Assembly (NCBI RefSeq): GCF_905171775.1
Contig: NC_053491.1
Coordinates: forward strand, 223,982,486 to 224,046,485
DNA: 64,000 nucleotides
Origin: Rana temporaria
Taxonomy: Eukaryota > Chordata > Amphibia > Anura > Ranidae
Reading direction: 5' to 3'
Both the position numbers and the translations under genes were made by a program. The notes beneath the pieces were generated by a model. It was given only the letters and a program-made list of their open reading frames with translations, had not been told where the DNA came from and did no database searches. This document shows, piece after piece, positions 11,012 to 21,560 of the stretch (positions are counted from its first letter, which is position 1; each line of letters opens with the position of its first letter).

Positions 11012-11731
11012 GGGTGGATTCAAGAAGCAATTGCGCCTGTGTAACCATAGGTTACACAGCGCAATTGCTTACTTGCCCCGGCGTAACGAGTGCTCCTGAT
11101 TCAGGAACCTCGTTACGCCGACTGCAGCCTAAGATCTGCGCGGCATAAGGCTCTTATGCCCGCATATCTTAGGCTGCATTCTTGCAATGACCGCTAGGGG
11201 GCGCTCCCATTGTGCTCAGTGTATAGTATGCAAATTGCATACTAACACCGATTCACAACGTTGCGTGAGCCCTGCGTACGCAATTTACGTCGTTTATGTA
11301 CGGCGGTTTTCGCGCAAGGCTGCCCCTGCTATTAGCAGGGGCAGCCCATGTTACGTATACCCGTCGTTCCCGCGTCGCGAAATTAGAATTTTACGTAGTT
11401 TGCGTAAGTGAATCGTGAATGGCGCTGGACGCCATTCACGTTCACTTTGAAGCAATTGACGTCCTTGCGACATCATTTGCCGCAATGCACGTTGGGAAAC
11501 TTTCCCGACGGAGCATGCGCTCTACGCTCGGCACGGGAACGCACCTAATTTAAATGATTCCCGCCCCCTACGGGATCATTTAAATTGCGTGCTCTTGAAC
11601 CGGGCATTTTGCAATTTACGGAGCTTATGCTCCGTGAATCGAGGGCAGCACAAAAAAATTGCGGGGGCGCAGGGCAAAATCGTTGCCCTGCGCCTCCGTA
11701 ATAAATGCGCAAATCTCTTTGAATCCGGCCC
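11012..11731 (-). mobile_element. Inverted-repeat element, family B copy 1 (GGATTCA ends)
   Basis: Ends GGTGGATTCAAGAAGCAATTG and, inverted, AATCTCTTTGAATCCGGCC give about 25-bp terminal repeats. The interior (GCGCATGCTCCG..., CAATGCACGTTGGGAAA..., AATGGCGTCCAGCGCCATTC read on the minus strand) matches 40535-41145 in the opposite orientation. GC- and CpG-rich compared with the introns. No ORF. Confidence 0.7.
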
Positions 11732-11739
11732 AAGGTTTC

Positions 11740-12161
11740 TAATGCTCATTCACCATACTGCATCTATGGAGGAGCAGTTTTCACACTCAAGGACAGGACT
11801 AAAGAACACCTTAGATTTCTTCTTTATAGCAGCAAGGAGGTGTTTTTTCTTAGTCCACAGAAATAGCTGGGAACAATGTAACTGAAAAGAGTACACAGGA
11901 AGTCGGGTTAGAAAATTTCTGTCAGGATCAACGATTTTTTTTTTTTTTTTGCACTTATTAAAAATGTATATAAACAGTTAACATTGTTGTGTTACAGTAA
12001 GCCTTTTTGATAATTTTTTTTTCCCATATAAACACTGAAAATAATGCCACACAACTTGGACATTCATTCCAGCTAAGATTTTACAAAAGGATTATTAAAA
12101 AGTATTGTATGTTAATGGTCCCGGAAAAATGGCAAACAATTACACATTCTTTTTTTCGTAG
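11740..12161. other. Intron 4 end, nothing recognised
   Basis: T-rich tracts at 11937-11950 and 12018-12022; no recognisable gene or repeat end before the exon 5 acceptor. Confidence 0.5.
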
Positions 12162-12274
12162 AAGCCTTTTAATATTGGATGATGTTTGGGATCCCTGGGT
12201 GTTGAAGGCATTTGACGTCCAAGGCCGGGTCCTCATTACAAGCAGAGACAAAAGTGTAACGGATGCTGTGTCTG
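12162..12274 (+). CDS. apaf1: apaf1 coding exon 5: Walker B and sensor 1
   Basis: Residues 237-274. SLLILDDVW holds the Walker B aspartates D243/D244 that coordinate magnesium, and the strand ending ITSRDKSV places the sensor-1 arginine at 265. Acceptor ttcgtag at 12161; donor gtacgt at 12275; phase 2 in, phase 1 out. Confidence 0.96.
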
Positions 12275-12556
12275 GTACGTACTACGTGGGCAGCCACCAT
12301 TGATCTCAGGTGTTCATTGTTCTCCTAATGATCACGTTATGTAAAATGTAATAAATTGCTGTAATCTTGGCTTTTAGTCATGGTATGATTTCTTTCACTA
12401 CCACCATGCATTCACCATTGAGTGACAGTGTTGGATTTCTTCTCCCCCTTTTTTCTTTTTTTGATAGTTTTTTTTTCTTTATTTATCTTTTACTAGAACA
12501 TTTTATCCAGTTTTAAAGTCATCTAGCCTCACTGATACAAATGTTCTCTCCCAAAG

Positions 12557-12688
12557 GAATAAAACGCTTTGTTCATGTGGACAGTGAACTAGAGCACACG
12601 AAAGGCCTGGAAATTCTGTCTCGTTATGTTGATAAGGGTGTGGAAGAACTGCCAGAAGAGGCGCAACAAATCATAAAGGAATCGAAAG
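12557..12688 (+). CDS. apaf1: apaf1 coding exon 6: helical domain 1
   Basis: Residues 275-318. It reads HVDSELEHTKGLEILSRYV then LPEEAQQIIKESK, the first part of the small helical domain that packs on the bound nucleotide. It is separated from exon 5 by a short 282-bp intron. The acceptor tccccaaag-type tract (ctctcccaaag) is pyrimidine-poor next to the AG, so it is a relatively weak site. Phase 1 in and out. Confidence 0.93.
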
Positions 12689-12813
12689 GTAAAACACTCT
12701 GGTTATGTGTTTCAATATGCTGTATCAAGCTCTAGGCAAAGTCAGATCTCTAGTCAATGACATCTTTGCCATGCACACAGCTGTCCTGAGTGCTAAAGCC
12801 TACTACACACTAA

Positions 12814-13210
12814 TGCCCTGTACACACGATCGGTTCGTCTGATGAAAACGAGTCAGTTTTCATCAGACGAACCGATCGTGTGTGGGCCCCATCTGTTTTT
12901 TTTCCCAGATGGGAAAAAAAATAGAACCTGTTTTAAAATTTTCTGATGGTTAAAAAAACGATATTTCTGTGGGGAAATCCATCGGTCAAAAATCCACGCA
13001 TGCTCACAATCAAGTCGACTCATGCTCGGAAGCATTGAACTTCATTTTTCTCAGCACGTCGTTGTGTTTTACGTCACAGCGTTGGACACGATCGGATTTT
13101 TAACTGATGGTGTGTAGGCAAGACTGATGAAAGTCGGCTTCATCGGATATCTGATGAAAAAAATCCATCGGTCTGCTTTCATCAGGTGAACCGATCGTGT
13201 GTACGTGGCA
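12814..13210. mobile_element. PIF/Harbinger-like MITE, TAA target duplication
   Basis: Ends TGCCCTGTACACACGATCGG and CCGATCGTGTGTACGTGGCA are inverted repeats flanked by TAA on both sides (12811-12813, 13211-13213). Next to the left end, ACGATCGGTTCGTCTGATG is again palindromic with CATCAGACGAACCGATCGT. The three-base TAA duplication points to PIF/Harbinger; the same ends and duplication are seen at 45676-45956. Confidence 0.8.
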
Positions 13211-13227
13211 TAACAGTTTTTTTTTTT

Positions 13228-13553
13228 TTCATTCAACCCAACAGGTTGGATGGGGAAAAAAACTGACAGCTCGGGTCAGATCCCCTGTACTAACAATCTG
13301 ATGCTAGTACAGCGATCTCCTCCACTGAGCTATTGTGTTCTGAGAGGGGAACCCTCCTGTCAGCACTGAACGGGAGCTGGTTGGCTGCTGGTTTTTCAGC
13401 ATGCTCATCCGACGGAAGCCAGCCAAACTTCTGGCTTCTGTCAGACCATCTCCCGTACACACAGGTCAAATGTCTTGTGTGTGTTTTTTTTTTTTTTTTT
13501 TTTTACTGCCCGATGTTGCCCAGCATTAGGCTCGTGTGTACTAGGCTTTAGCG
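13228..13553. repeat. Degraded element related to the 36200-36492 repeat
   Basis: Shares TACTAACAATCTGATG/CCAATG, ATCGATCTCTCC-like, GCTGCTGGTTTT(T/C)CAGCATGC and the ending GTGTACTAGGCTT with 36200-36492. The end resembles the CGTGTGTAC...GGC termini of the Harbinger-like family, so it may be an internally different member. Confidence 0.5.
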
Positions 13554-13937
13554 TAGGCAAAGCAACTGAACTTCAAAGACCTATTCCGCAAGCCAGTGCC
13601 AATAACTATGGTGCTGACCTAAATTGTTGTAACCATTAGGATCATGTCATGTTTCAATTTATTCTGTAGTCAGACTAGTAAAACTTCACACCATATGTTA
13701 ATAAAATTTTGCACATCAATATTTGCCTTCTAAAATAAGCCCCTTACTGGAAAACAGTCAAATAAGTTCCTATTTTTATTTATCAAACTATTATTCATTT
13801 AGCCATATAAGTGTCCTTTACCATGTGTGATGACATCGGGAGTCTTCTCAGTACCTGAAAAGTTTTGTAGGAGAGATTATTGCAGTATACGAGTAGTTTG
13901 TGGCATTCAAGGCTAAATCAAAAACGGTAAGGAAGTA

Positions 13938-14562
13938 TGAGTTGTGTCCATAAAGTATTGAGAAAGATATATTTAAATGTTTTTATTGAAAAATATTACA
14001 ATTGAACATTGTCTTCTTCAAAGTATGCTCCTTGTGAGTGTACAAAATGCTCACAATTTTTCCATTCTTCAGAGCATCCCTGGAAGTCTTCAAGTGGGAT
14101 GGCATTCAGAGCCTGCATAGTGGCTCTTTGGACGTTATCCACACTACCAAAATGGTGCCCTTTCAAATCCTGAGTCACGATTTCCTAACCAATTGACTTT
14201 GTAATTCTGTTTCCTTTGCAGTCATTCTGATAGGTAGCCATCAGTCCAAAACAGAACAGGATGTGGATGCAGTGAGGTATGTTCTCAACAGTGACCGATG
14301 GCTCACTATTAGATGGATTGCAGAGGAAATGGGAATTGCCAAGTCAATTGTTCATGAAATCGTGACTCCGTTTTGGTAGTGTGGATATTGTCCAAAGAGC
14401 CTCTAAACGCCATCCCATTTAAAGACTTCCAGGGATGCTATGAAGAATGTAAAAATCGCTGGGAGCGTTGTTTACACTCGCAAGGTGCATACTTTTTTAA
14501 ATATTTTCAAAGGATGAATTTTTAAAATATCACTTATTACTTTCTGGACACACCTCCGTATA
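13938..14562. mobile_element. Rearranged mariner transposon (two halves in inverted orientation)
   Basis: The outer ends TTGTGTCCATAAAGTATTGAG and, inverted, TTACTTTCTGGACACACC match. On the minus strand, 14178-13996 encodes a mariner transposase C-terminus (VDNVQRATMQALNAIP, FVHSQGAYFEEDN). On the plus strand, 14271-14375 encodes the N-terminal helix-turn-helix (VLNSDRWLTIRWIAEEMGIA) followed by a second, degraded C-terminal segment at 14380-14500. The catalytic core is missing, so it is non-functional. Confidence 0.75.
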
Positions 14563-14694
14563 GCAATTTATATTAAACAGTAACCCCACAAGGGAAAGGA
14601 TATACAGTATGTATACATACTTTTATTTATTTTTTATTTTTTGTCAGGTAGTATTGTTTGAGACTAACCTAGTCTTCTAGGCTTAAGACTTCTT

Positions 14695-14963
14695 TTAGGG
14701 CAGACGCAGTTCCGTACAGTTTTGTGTGCATTTTTTCTGCACAAAATGCATGCAGTGTTTTCCATGTATTCCAATGGCTCTAGTTGGCACCATGCAGTCA
14801 GTTTCTGCACTGGAAACTGACCGGAAACTGACTGCATGGTGTGAACGAACTAGAGCCAACTAGAGCCATTGGAATACATGAAAAGCACTGTACATGCATT
14901 TTTAGTGCAGAAAAAATGCACACAAAACTGTACGGAACTGCGACTGGTGTGAACTGGCCCTTA
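14695..14963. repeat. Long imperfect hairpin element
   Basis: Left part GCAGTTCCGTACAGTTTTGTG through CATGTATTCCAATGGCTCTAG pairs with the complement at about 14850-14950; the right end ...GGTGTGAACTGGCCC is of the TTCACAC type. Arms exceed 100 bp. Confidence 0.7.
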
Positions 14964-15136
14964 ACATAAAAGATTGATATAAAAAATGCTTTTGAACCCA
15001 GAGCTCAGTAGCTAAAGCTGAAATTTACACACAAAAGTAATTAAGACAAAAATGCATCATCATCCAAGCAGTGTTCTGCCGCAAAAGAATAAAATAAAAA
15101 ATTCAGCTGCTACAGATACTGCAGCTGCTGACGTTT

Positions 15137-15563
15137 TTAAAAATATTCGGACACTTGCCTGCCTGTCCAGGGCACCTGCGATGTCAGCACCCAAAGCCGA
15201 TCTGTCCTGCTTTCGGGTGGAGGTGCCACCATCTTCTGTAAGGGAGTCAGGAAGTGAAGCTTTGTGGCTTCACTTCCTGGTTCCCTACTGAACATGCGTG
15301 AAAGTGCTGCGCTATCTCCTTGGTCTCTGCTGTCTCCTGGGACCTGTATGTCTCCCAGAAGACGGGGGGGGGGGCAGAGGAGGGGCCGGACATGGCGTAG
15401 ATCGCCATGGATACTGCGGCGATCTATGCCTGGAAGTGGGAGCAAATACCTGGATTACACAGGTATCTGCTCCCCCCCCCCCCCGAAAGGTGCCAAATGT
15501 GACACCAGAGCGGGTAGGATTTCGAAAAGCGAAGTTGCATTTTTAGGCGGAACTCCGCTTTAA
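15137..15563 (+). repeat. Inverted-repeat element with G-run and C-run, family C copy 1
   Basis: The right end ...AAAGGTGCCAAATGTGACA... to GGCGGAACTCCGCTTTAA is shared with 61430-61757. An 11-G tract near 15364 and a 14-C tract near 15471 face each other within the element, around an ATCGCC...GGCGAT palindrome. No coding sequence is convincing here; open frames arise from the repeat. Confidence 0.6.
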
Positions 15564-15664
15564 GATGATGGTTACATATTTTATCTTAGATTATGTTCAT
15601 ATATGTTAGAATGGCACGTTAGAGAGAGCAACCTAGTTTTCATTGTCCTCTTGTCTTTTCACAG

Positions 15665-15903
15665 GCTCGCCTCTTGTTGTGTCTTTGATTGGTGCTCTGT
15701 TGCGAGAATTCCCCAATCGCTGGGCCTTCTACCTCAAACAGCTTCAAAGGAAGCAGTTTCAAAGAATTAGGAAATCTTCCTCCTATGATTATGAAGCACT
15801 AGATGAAGCCATGTCTATGAGTGTGGATAGGCTGAAAGATGCTATCAAGGAGTTCTACAATGATTTATCTGTTATAGAGAAAGATGTGAAGGTACCAACT
15901 CAG
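15665..15903 (+). CDS. apaf1: apaf1 coding exon 7: GSPL motif and winged-helix start
   Basis: Residues 319-398. It opens with the GSPLVV motif whose proline (321) contacts adenine in the family, then LIGALLREFPNRWAFYLKQL, then RIRKSSSYDYEALDEAMSMSV, the start of the winged-helix domain, ending KDVKVPTQ. Acceptor ttttcacag at 15664, donor gtaaat at 15904; exits phase 0. Confidence 0.96.
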
Positions 15904-16225
15904 GTAAATTTGCATTTTCAACCATTGGAGTTACTGCTTATGCTTCACAGTAAATATTCTACTTGATATCAACCTTGCAATGGAAACCTTTGTTGGATTA
16001 CATTAGAAAGATTGGCAGGTATTGATGCTGCCAGTCACTCCTAAAAATACTTTTTGACTGTAAGTGGTCACCCTTAACCTACCTAGATAACATCCAAATG
16101 CTAAAGGAGCCTTCTAATGAAAGATTTATGTACAGTACAAACATACACATTTGCATTGGGTTTGTCTGGGCTCTTGCCTATGCAAAAGGATACCATTCCT
16201 TATGGTCCCTGTAAGGTTGAGCCAG
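15904..16225. other. Start of intron 7, nothing recognised
   Basis: Unremarkable AT-rich intron sequence between exon 7 and the DIRS relic. Confidence 0.5.
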
Positions 16226-16690
16226 CTTGCTGTTCCACTAATTCTCTGTGGCTCAGACAGATTATTACACAAGTATATGGTCTCAAGAATCAAATGTCAC
16301 CCTTTCCTGTGAAGGAACACACCACTAGATCTGTAAGTGTCTCTTGGGGCTCTTCTGCATCAGACTACTGTTTCCCAGATATGCAGGGCTGCTACCTGGT
16401 CTTCTGTTTTACACTACTGTATAGCACTTTATTTGCTGTTGGATTGTTTTGGTACTCCCTGACAGTATAAGACCTATGTGTCCTTCAATGGACGAGAAAA
16501 AAAAAAGATTTTTATGCTCTCCATAAAATAATTTTCTAGGAATCCTTTGAACAGCGCCAGTTTCACTTTCCTGTGTTTTATGATCATCTTGAGTGCTACT
16601 TTGCCACAAAACTGAGGCATGCTGGGAGTAGGAGGGGTTATCCTGTGCTGCGCTCGTTATTTGTTTGTCTATGTCCAATCCTGTAGGCAG
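16226..16690 (+). pseudogene. DIRS tyrosine-recombinase end, degraded (relic A)
   Basis: Translated 16243-16410 reads RQIITQVYGLKNQ ... VKEHTTRSVSVSWGSS, matching ITQAYGLKG ... KAHSTRAMGASW of the intact DIRS at 46594-52610, then ...CYLVFC for its TWSSVH region in a shifted frame. The HxxR pair of the recombinase is retained as HTTR, but frames are broken. The following 16490-16690 resembles the terminal part of such an element. Confidence 0.7.
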
Positions 16691-17162
16691 CAGTATCATC
16701 AAAGGTGAAGGACTTCCTTAATGACCCTGAATGGACTCTAGGAAAAGTGTTTTTTGCTAAATTTTATTTTCATATGTGGTTTTAACTGAAGGTTACTAAA
16801 ATTATTTTACTTAACGGTATTGTTCACCTTTACCAAAAAGCTGCCTGTGCAGATAAGGGACATCTGTAGATGAAAACAAGCTGTGCAGCTTACTGTTCAC
16901 CTTCACAGTAGAGAGCACTTACTCTGATTTGAACCACCCTTACGTGACCTTTCTCTCCCCTGTTGCAGTAGCTCTGAGCTCAGAGTCTGAGGCACACGGC
17001 CTTTCCATATGGTGACCTGTTCGGATCTCGGATCATTTACCATCTGTTGCACCACTATTACCGATCAAAAGAATTAACGATTATTCGAGGAATTAATCTT
17101 TAATTTCCACAGCCCTAATTTTTTATTTTAAACCCGCGAATGTGACATTGACCAAATACTTA

Positions 17163-17465
17163 GACTCCTTTCACACTGAGCTGCTCTATTCATTCTATTC
17201 GGTGCGCTGGCAGGGCATCAGAAAAATTCCTTCCAGCATCTTCTTTGGAGCACATTAGGAGCGGCAAACTCACGGCTCCTAATGCACTACTGCCCATTGA
17301 AATCAATGGGCAGCGCCGGCAATATTAACCCTTTTTTTGGCCGCTAGCGGGGGTTAAAAGCGCCCCGCTAGCGGCCGAAATGCGTCGCAAATCCGACCGT
17401 AAAATAGCTGCGTTTTACCGATATTTTACTACCGACGCTATAGACGGCACCAGTGTGAAAAGGGT
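17163..17465. mobile_element. MITE with TTTCACAC ends
   Basis: Ends GACTCCTTTCACACTGAG and CAGTGTGAAAAGGGTC are inverted and flanked by TA on both sides. The centre has GCTAGCGGGG/CCCCGCTAGC palindromes and is CpG-rich. No ORF. Confidence 0.7.
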
Positions 17466-18706
17466 CTAACTGGAGTAAATCTTCCTGTTTTTCATGAATT
17501 TTAAATTATAAGGGATGATTAACCACCTGTGAATGTTTGTTTGGTAATGTATCTCATTTGCTGCTTTTATAAATAATCCCCAATGTCTGACTGCAAATCT
17601 ATTTGTGGAACTCAAATTGGACTTGGACCTCTCCTAGTGTAGGTGCTGTGGTGTTCACTTTGTAAGTTATGTTTATCTAGTAGTTTTATTGTATTGTATT
17701 GTGTTTTTTTGTATTTTATTGTTGGTATCAAGCTGTTGCTTAGAGGTGGTTTTCGAGTTATAGTAAATATAGTATTGATTTTTGGCAATGAATTTTTGCT
17801 TTTAGTGGTTTATTCTACAAGATATTTTAAGGGGCTCCTTCACACTGCCCCGCTGCGCTTTTCCTAAAGAGCAGCTTACCCTGTGGTTTTCGTGTATGCT
17901 AGCTAAGCTTTCCCATATACTTCTACGAGGTCTTGCAGTTTTGGCTCAGTTTCAGAAAGCGCGCCAAAACTTCTGCATGCTGCATCTTTTTGTACTGCCC
18001 CCTGAATGTGACCCATTCAAATTAATGGGGCTGCACCTCAACTGTAAGCAATGAAAATGGTTGCAGCACGGTAGTGCAGTTTTTTAGGGATTAAAATCTG
18101 AGGCAACCTGGCGCCTACTTGCCTTTTGTCAAACGCTCTCTCTGAAAAGTGATCTACAGGGGATTGATTTTCAGAGGACACCGCTAAAGGAGTTCAAAAG
18201 TGTTCCTTGGAACATTCATCCTTTATTTCTAGTTTTCCTACCTCCTGCAAATTTGTCTCTACCTTCTGGTTTTTATTTTTTGGGAGGCATCCCTTTTGCC
18301 AGGCCAGCATGTCTTGCCAATCTGAGGTTGAGGACCCTGTGGAAAGGGTGTATGGTATTCGGTCATGATAATCTACACCCCACGGTGCTCCACGGCTGCG
18401 TTCCACCGCGCCGAATGTGGCGTTTCTGCCTCCCCCAGTACCAGCGCTGTGATACCATCCAGGGACCTCCAGAGACACCGCCCTCGGCCCCCACTGTGTG
18501 GATTTACCATCACGCTGCCTGAAGCCTGTGAGAAGATCTCTCCAGCAGAGTTTATGCACTCCAGACGCCAGCCTCAGATGACACCAGTATTCCAATACCT
18601 GTATTGCCTGTATCTTTGTGAGTAACCCCTCATAAGATTTGTTGTCGTTTGTCCTTCTTATTAAACTCCATACTACGCTTAGAGGGCGCCGCTTTTTGTT
18701 TTTCTT
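17466..18706. other. Intron 7 with fragments of repeats, no gene seen
   Basis: From about 17830 a GGGGCTCCTTCACACTGCCCC end of the TTCACAC-type family is visible without a clear partner. 18255-18620 is a moderately GC-rich block with open frames on both strands but no recognisable protein. Confidence 0.4.
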
Positions 18707-18868
18707 TAATACCCCACAATACTCTGCAATACCCCACAATACCCTGCAAAGCCCCGCAAAAACCTTTCAATACTCTGCAATACCCCGCAATACTCTGCAA
18801 TGCCCCGCAATACCCCGCAATACTCTGCAATACCCCGCAATACTCTGCAATACCCCGCAATACTCTGC
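18707..18868. repeat. Minisatellite, about 20-bp unit
   Basis: About eight head-to-tail copies of a unit close to AATACCCCGCAATACTCTGC, itself two similar 10-mers (AATACCCCGC / AATACTCTGC). Left units are more diverged. No spacer structure, so not CRISPR-like. Confidence 0.9.
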
Positions 18869-18884
18869 TTCCCAGCCTAGAAGT

Positions 18885-19684
18885 GAGATATGGGGTCTTA
18901 TTGGCCCCATATCTCACTGTAAAGAGGACCTGTCATGCCATATTCCTAATACAAGGGATGTTTACATTACCTGTAATAGGAATAAAAGTGATCAAAATTT
19001 TTTATTTTTTTGCAGAAAAACTTGTCAAACTAAAATAAAGTAAAGTAAAGTGAACAATAAAATATATATTTTTTTTTAAAGCGCCCCTGTCCTCGTGTGC
19101 TCGCATGCAGAAGCGAACGCACACGTAAGTCCCACCCACATATGAAAACGGTGTTCAAGCCACACATGTGAGGTATCGCTGCAAACGTTGGAGCGAGAGC
19201 AATAATTTTGTCCCTAGACCTCCTCTGTAACTAAAAACATATAACCAGTAAAAATATTTAAAACATTGCCTATGGGGATTTTTAAGTAGCGAAGTTTGGC
19301 GCTATTCCACGAGCGTGTGCAATTTTGAAGGGTGACATGTTGGGTATCTATTTACTCGGCATAACTTAATCTTTCACATTATGCAAAAGAATGAATAAAA
19401 AATACTAAATTTGCTAAATTTTCTAACAGAAACAAAGAAAAATTCATTTTTTTTACAGAATTTTCAGTCTTTTTTCTCTTTTATAGCGCAAAAAATAAAA
19501 AACCCAACTGTGATTAAATACCACCAAAAGAAAGCTCTCTTTGTGTGAAAAAAAGGACGAAAATTTCATTTGGGTACAATGTTGTATGACTGAGTAATTG
19601 TCATTCAAATTGTGAGAGCACCGAAAGCTGAAAATTGGTCTGGTTATTAGGTGGGTTTATGTGCCTGGTGGTCAAGTGGTTAAG
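18885..19684 (-). repeat. Interspersed repeat, family A copy 2 (longest)
   Basis: Inverted relative to 361-870 and 60955-61335: GACATGTTGGGTATCTATTT, CCTATGGGGATTTTTAAG and CGAGGTATCGCTGCAAACG-like segments match their complements. It ends GTCAAGTGGTTAAG, so on the minus strand the repeat starts TTAACCACTTGAC. The GTGAGATATGGGG stretch at 18883-18920 is palindromic. Confidence 0.65.
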
Positions 19685-19849
19685 GGAGGCGACTTGAATA
19701 CAACTTTTGAAGTATTCAGAGATTCTCACTAATGCAGGATAGCCCAGTTGGAGAGGACTGGATGGCAGGTCTCTCAGGATTGATAAATTCTCATTTGTAG
19801 GAAATTAGAATTCAGAGTCTTGGAAAGACTTTGCGTTGGAAAGAACCTC

Positions 19850-20215
19850 AAACCCTTATTACAGGGACTGTGGTCCCGAAAGGTTTAACCTGTCTACAGA
19901 AGAGTGCGGGAAAGGAACAGGAAACAGCCAGCAGTTGTCTCTAAGGTGGGTGGAGTAGACTACAGCTGTGAGAAAGTGTAGGCTGTCTGATACTCTGTTT
20001 GCTGAGCTTCCGCAGCTTTTCTTGTACCTCAAAACAGACAGGAACCCTAAACCCAAGTTTGGGACCGGTATGCTGATGGGGAGCCATTTTGTGGCCTGGA
20101 TTATGAACTGTTGGCATTTACTTTAGCTGAAAAAGCTATTTTGTTTGCTTGTCTTGAGAGACCAATAAAGACTGCCTACTTTTACAAGCGTCTGGCTGGT
20201 GATCTTGGTTCTCCA
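19850..20215 (+). repeat. Possible LTR remnant
   Basis: An AATAAA at 20165 followed by ACTGCC...CTGGCTGGTGATCTTGG and the CCCGAAAGGTTTAACC segment give it the look of a retroviral-like or Ty3-like LTR 3' part. No TG start or target duplication could be defined. Confidence 0.25.
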
Positions 20216-20384
20216 TGTTACACCAGATAAATCTAGCTCTACTCAGCCACCACATTCTCCTATAGGGACAAAAAGGAAGGCAATTCTTATAAAGCCTTTC
20301 CCTATCCTTAATCAAGCCGATTGGACTGTATATAATGGAAAACCAAACGGGGGGGGGGGGGGGGGGGAATCAAAAAGTGCCTCT

Positions 20385-20578
20385 AAATGTAATAGGTTTA
20401 ATGTAAATGACAATTGCACTGGCAAATGGTAACTCACAGAAGCAGTATATATACAGTATATAGGCTCATCGATATTATAATAATATGTGATCAATGAGCC
20501 TATACATATACTCCTTCTGTGACTTACCATTTGTCTGTGCAATTGTCTTTTACGTTAAATATTACACTTGGAGGTGTA
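20385..20578. repeat. Palindromic element
   Basis: Left arm (CTAAATGTAATAGG ... GCAAATGGTAACTCACAGAAG ... TATAGGCTCAT) pairs with the right arm (ATGAGCCTATACATATA ... TTCTGTGACTTACCATTTG ... ATATTACACTTGGAGG). Centre near 20477. A 20-base G run (20350-20367) lies just upstream. Confidence 0.75.
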
Positions 20579-20679
20579 CTATGCATACAGAGTCGGCTTT
20601 TCTCTCAGAAGAGACTTGCCTTAAGTGTTTGTTTCCCCTTCTCCTGTTTGAGTACCTGTAGCCTGACAGGCTTTGAACT

Positions 20680-21560
20680 TTCATGCACTGACATTATGTG
20701 GACGCTTTATGAACATTACTGGTTATCACATCCTAATCCTGTGCGCATGCATCAGTTCCCCCTGGGCTGTTTATAATGACTTGCCCTACTCTGGAATTTT
20801 TGCTGCCTTGTACTCTATGGAAGAAAAAATTAAAAAGAAATGTACTGTTCCCACTGTGGACCCAGACATTTTTGAATATTCATTCTATTGTTTCTATTGA
20901 GGGCATTGCAACCTCTCAGGATTCAGTTGATAAGTGTTTGAAGAGTAATTTGAAGTCCTCCTTTGCTCTGGCAGGCCCAGCTTGGAGTACAATATAGGAC
21001 ATGGGTCGTTCCCCCTCCTTTTTTTTTTTTTTTTTTTCCAGTGATCCTATTATTGTTCAAAAACTGGAGCCTAGTGGAATTGACAAAGGCTTAATGGAAA
21101 CATTCAGGGATGTACCCAGCAAAGCATTTGCCAGTGTCTTATCTGAAAATTCGACATGTAGCTTATGGTCTAAGAACCAATCCCTGTTTCCTGTAAATCT
21201 ACTCCAAGACATGGAATTTACAGGTGTGTCAGAATTCTCCTCTTCTTTTAATTTTTTTTGGTACCTTTTTAAAGCTCGCCCTAGTTGAATACCCTTTGGA
21301 CAGAAGAGAAGGTGCTTTTTTTTTCTCTGCACATGCAGTAAAACCTGAGAAAGTTGGGTGCACTGGCCCACGAATGAAACTTTGACCTTGCATATGCTTT
21401 CCCGCAAACCAGCCTTCAATGGAAAGTAATCAGGAATATCAGCTCATAACAGTGCAGAGTGATCCTTGTGGCCAATGGCCAATAAGAAAATGTTTTTTCT
21501 ATTTCAGCAACTGGTAGAGGAGCCATTAATAACCCTGCAGAAAGGACTGGACCAGATCAA
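20680..21560 (+). pseudogene. DIRS gag fragment, degraded (relic B)
   Basis: Plus-strand reading of 20816-20995 in shifting frames gives YSMEEKIKKKCTVPTVDPDI and DSVDKCLKSNLKSSFALAGPAW, matching YPMEAKFSKRWATPAVDAAI and DPVDKRLEALLKSSFTTAGA of the intact DIRS Gag (47874-49304). About 21060-21240 continues as unrecognised degraded sequence. Stops and frameshifts show that it is old. Confidence 0.65.

Noticed and set aside
18707..18868. CRISPR-like array
   Set aside because: Eukaryotic context, no unique spacers, head-to-tail minisatellite.
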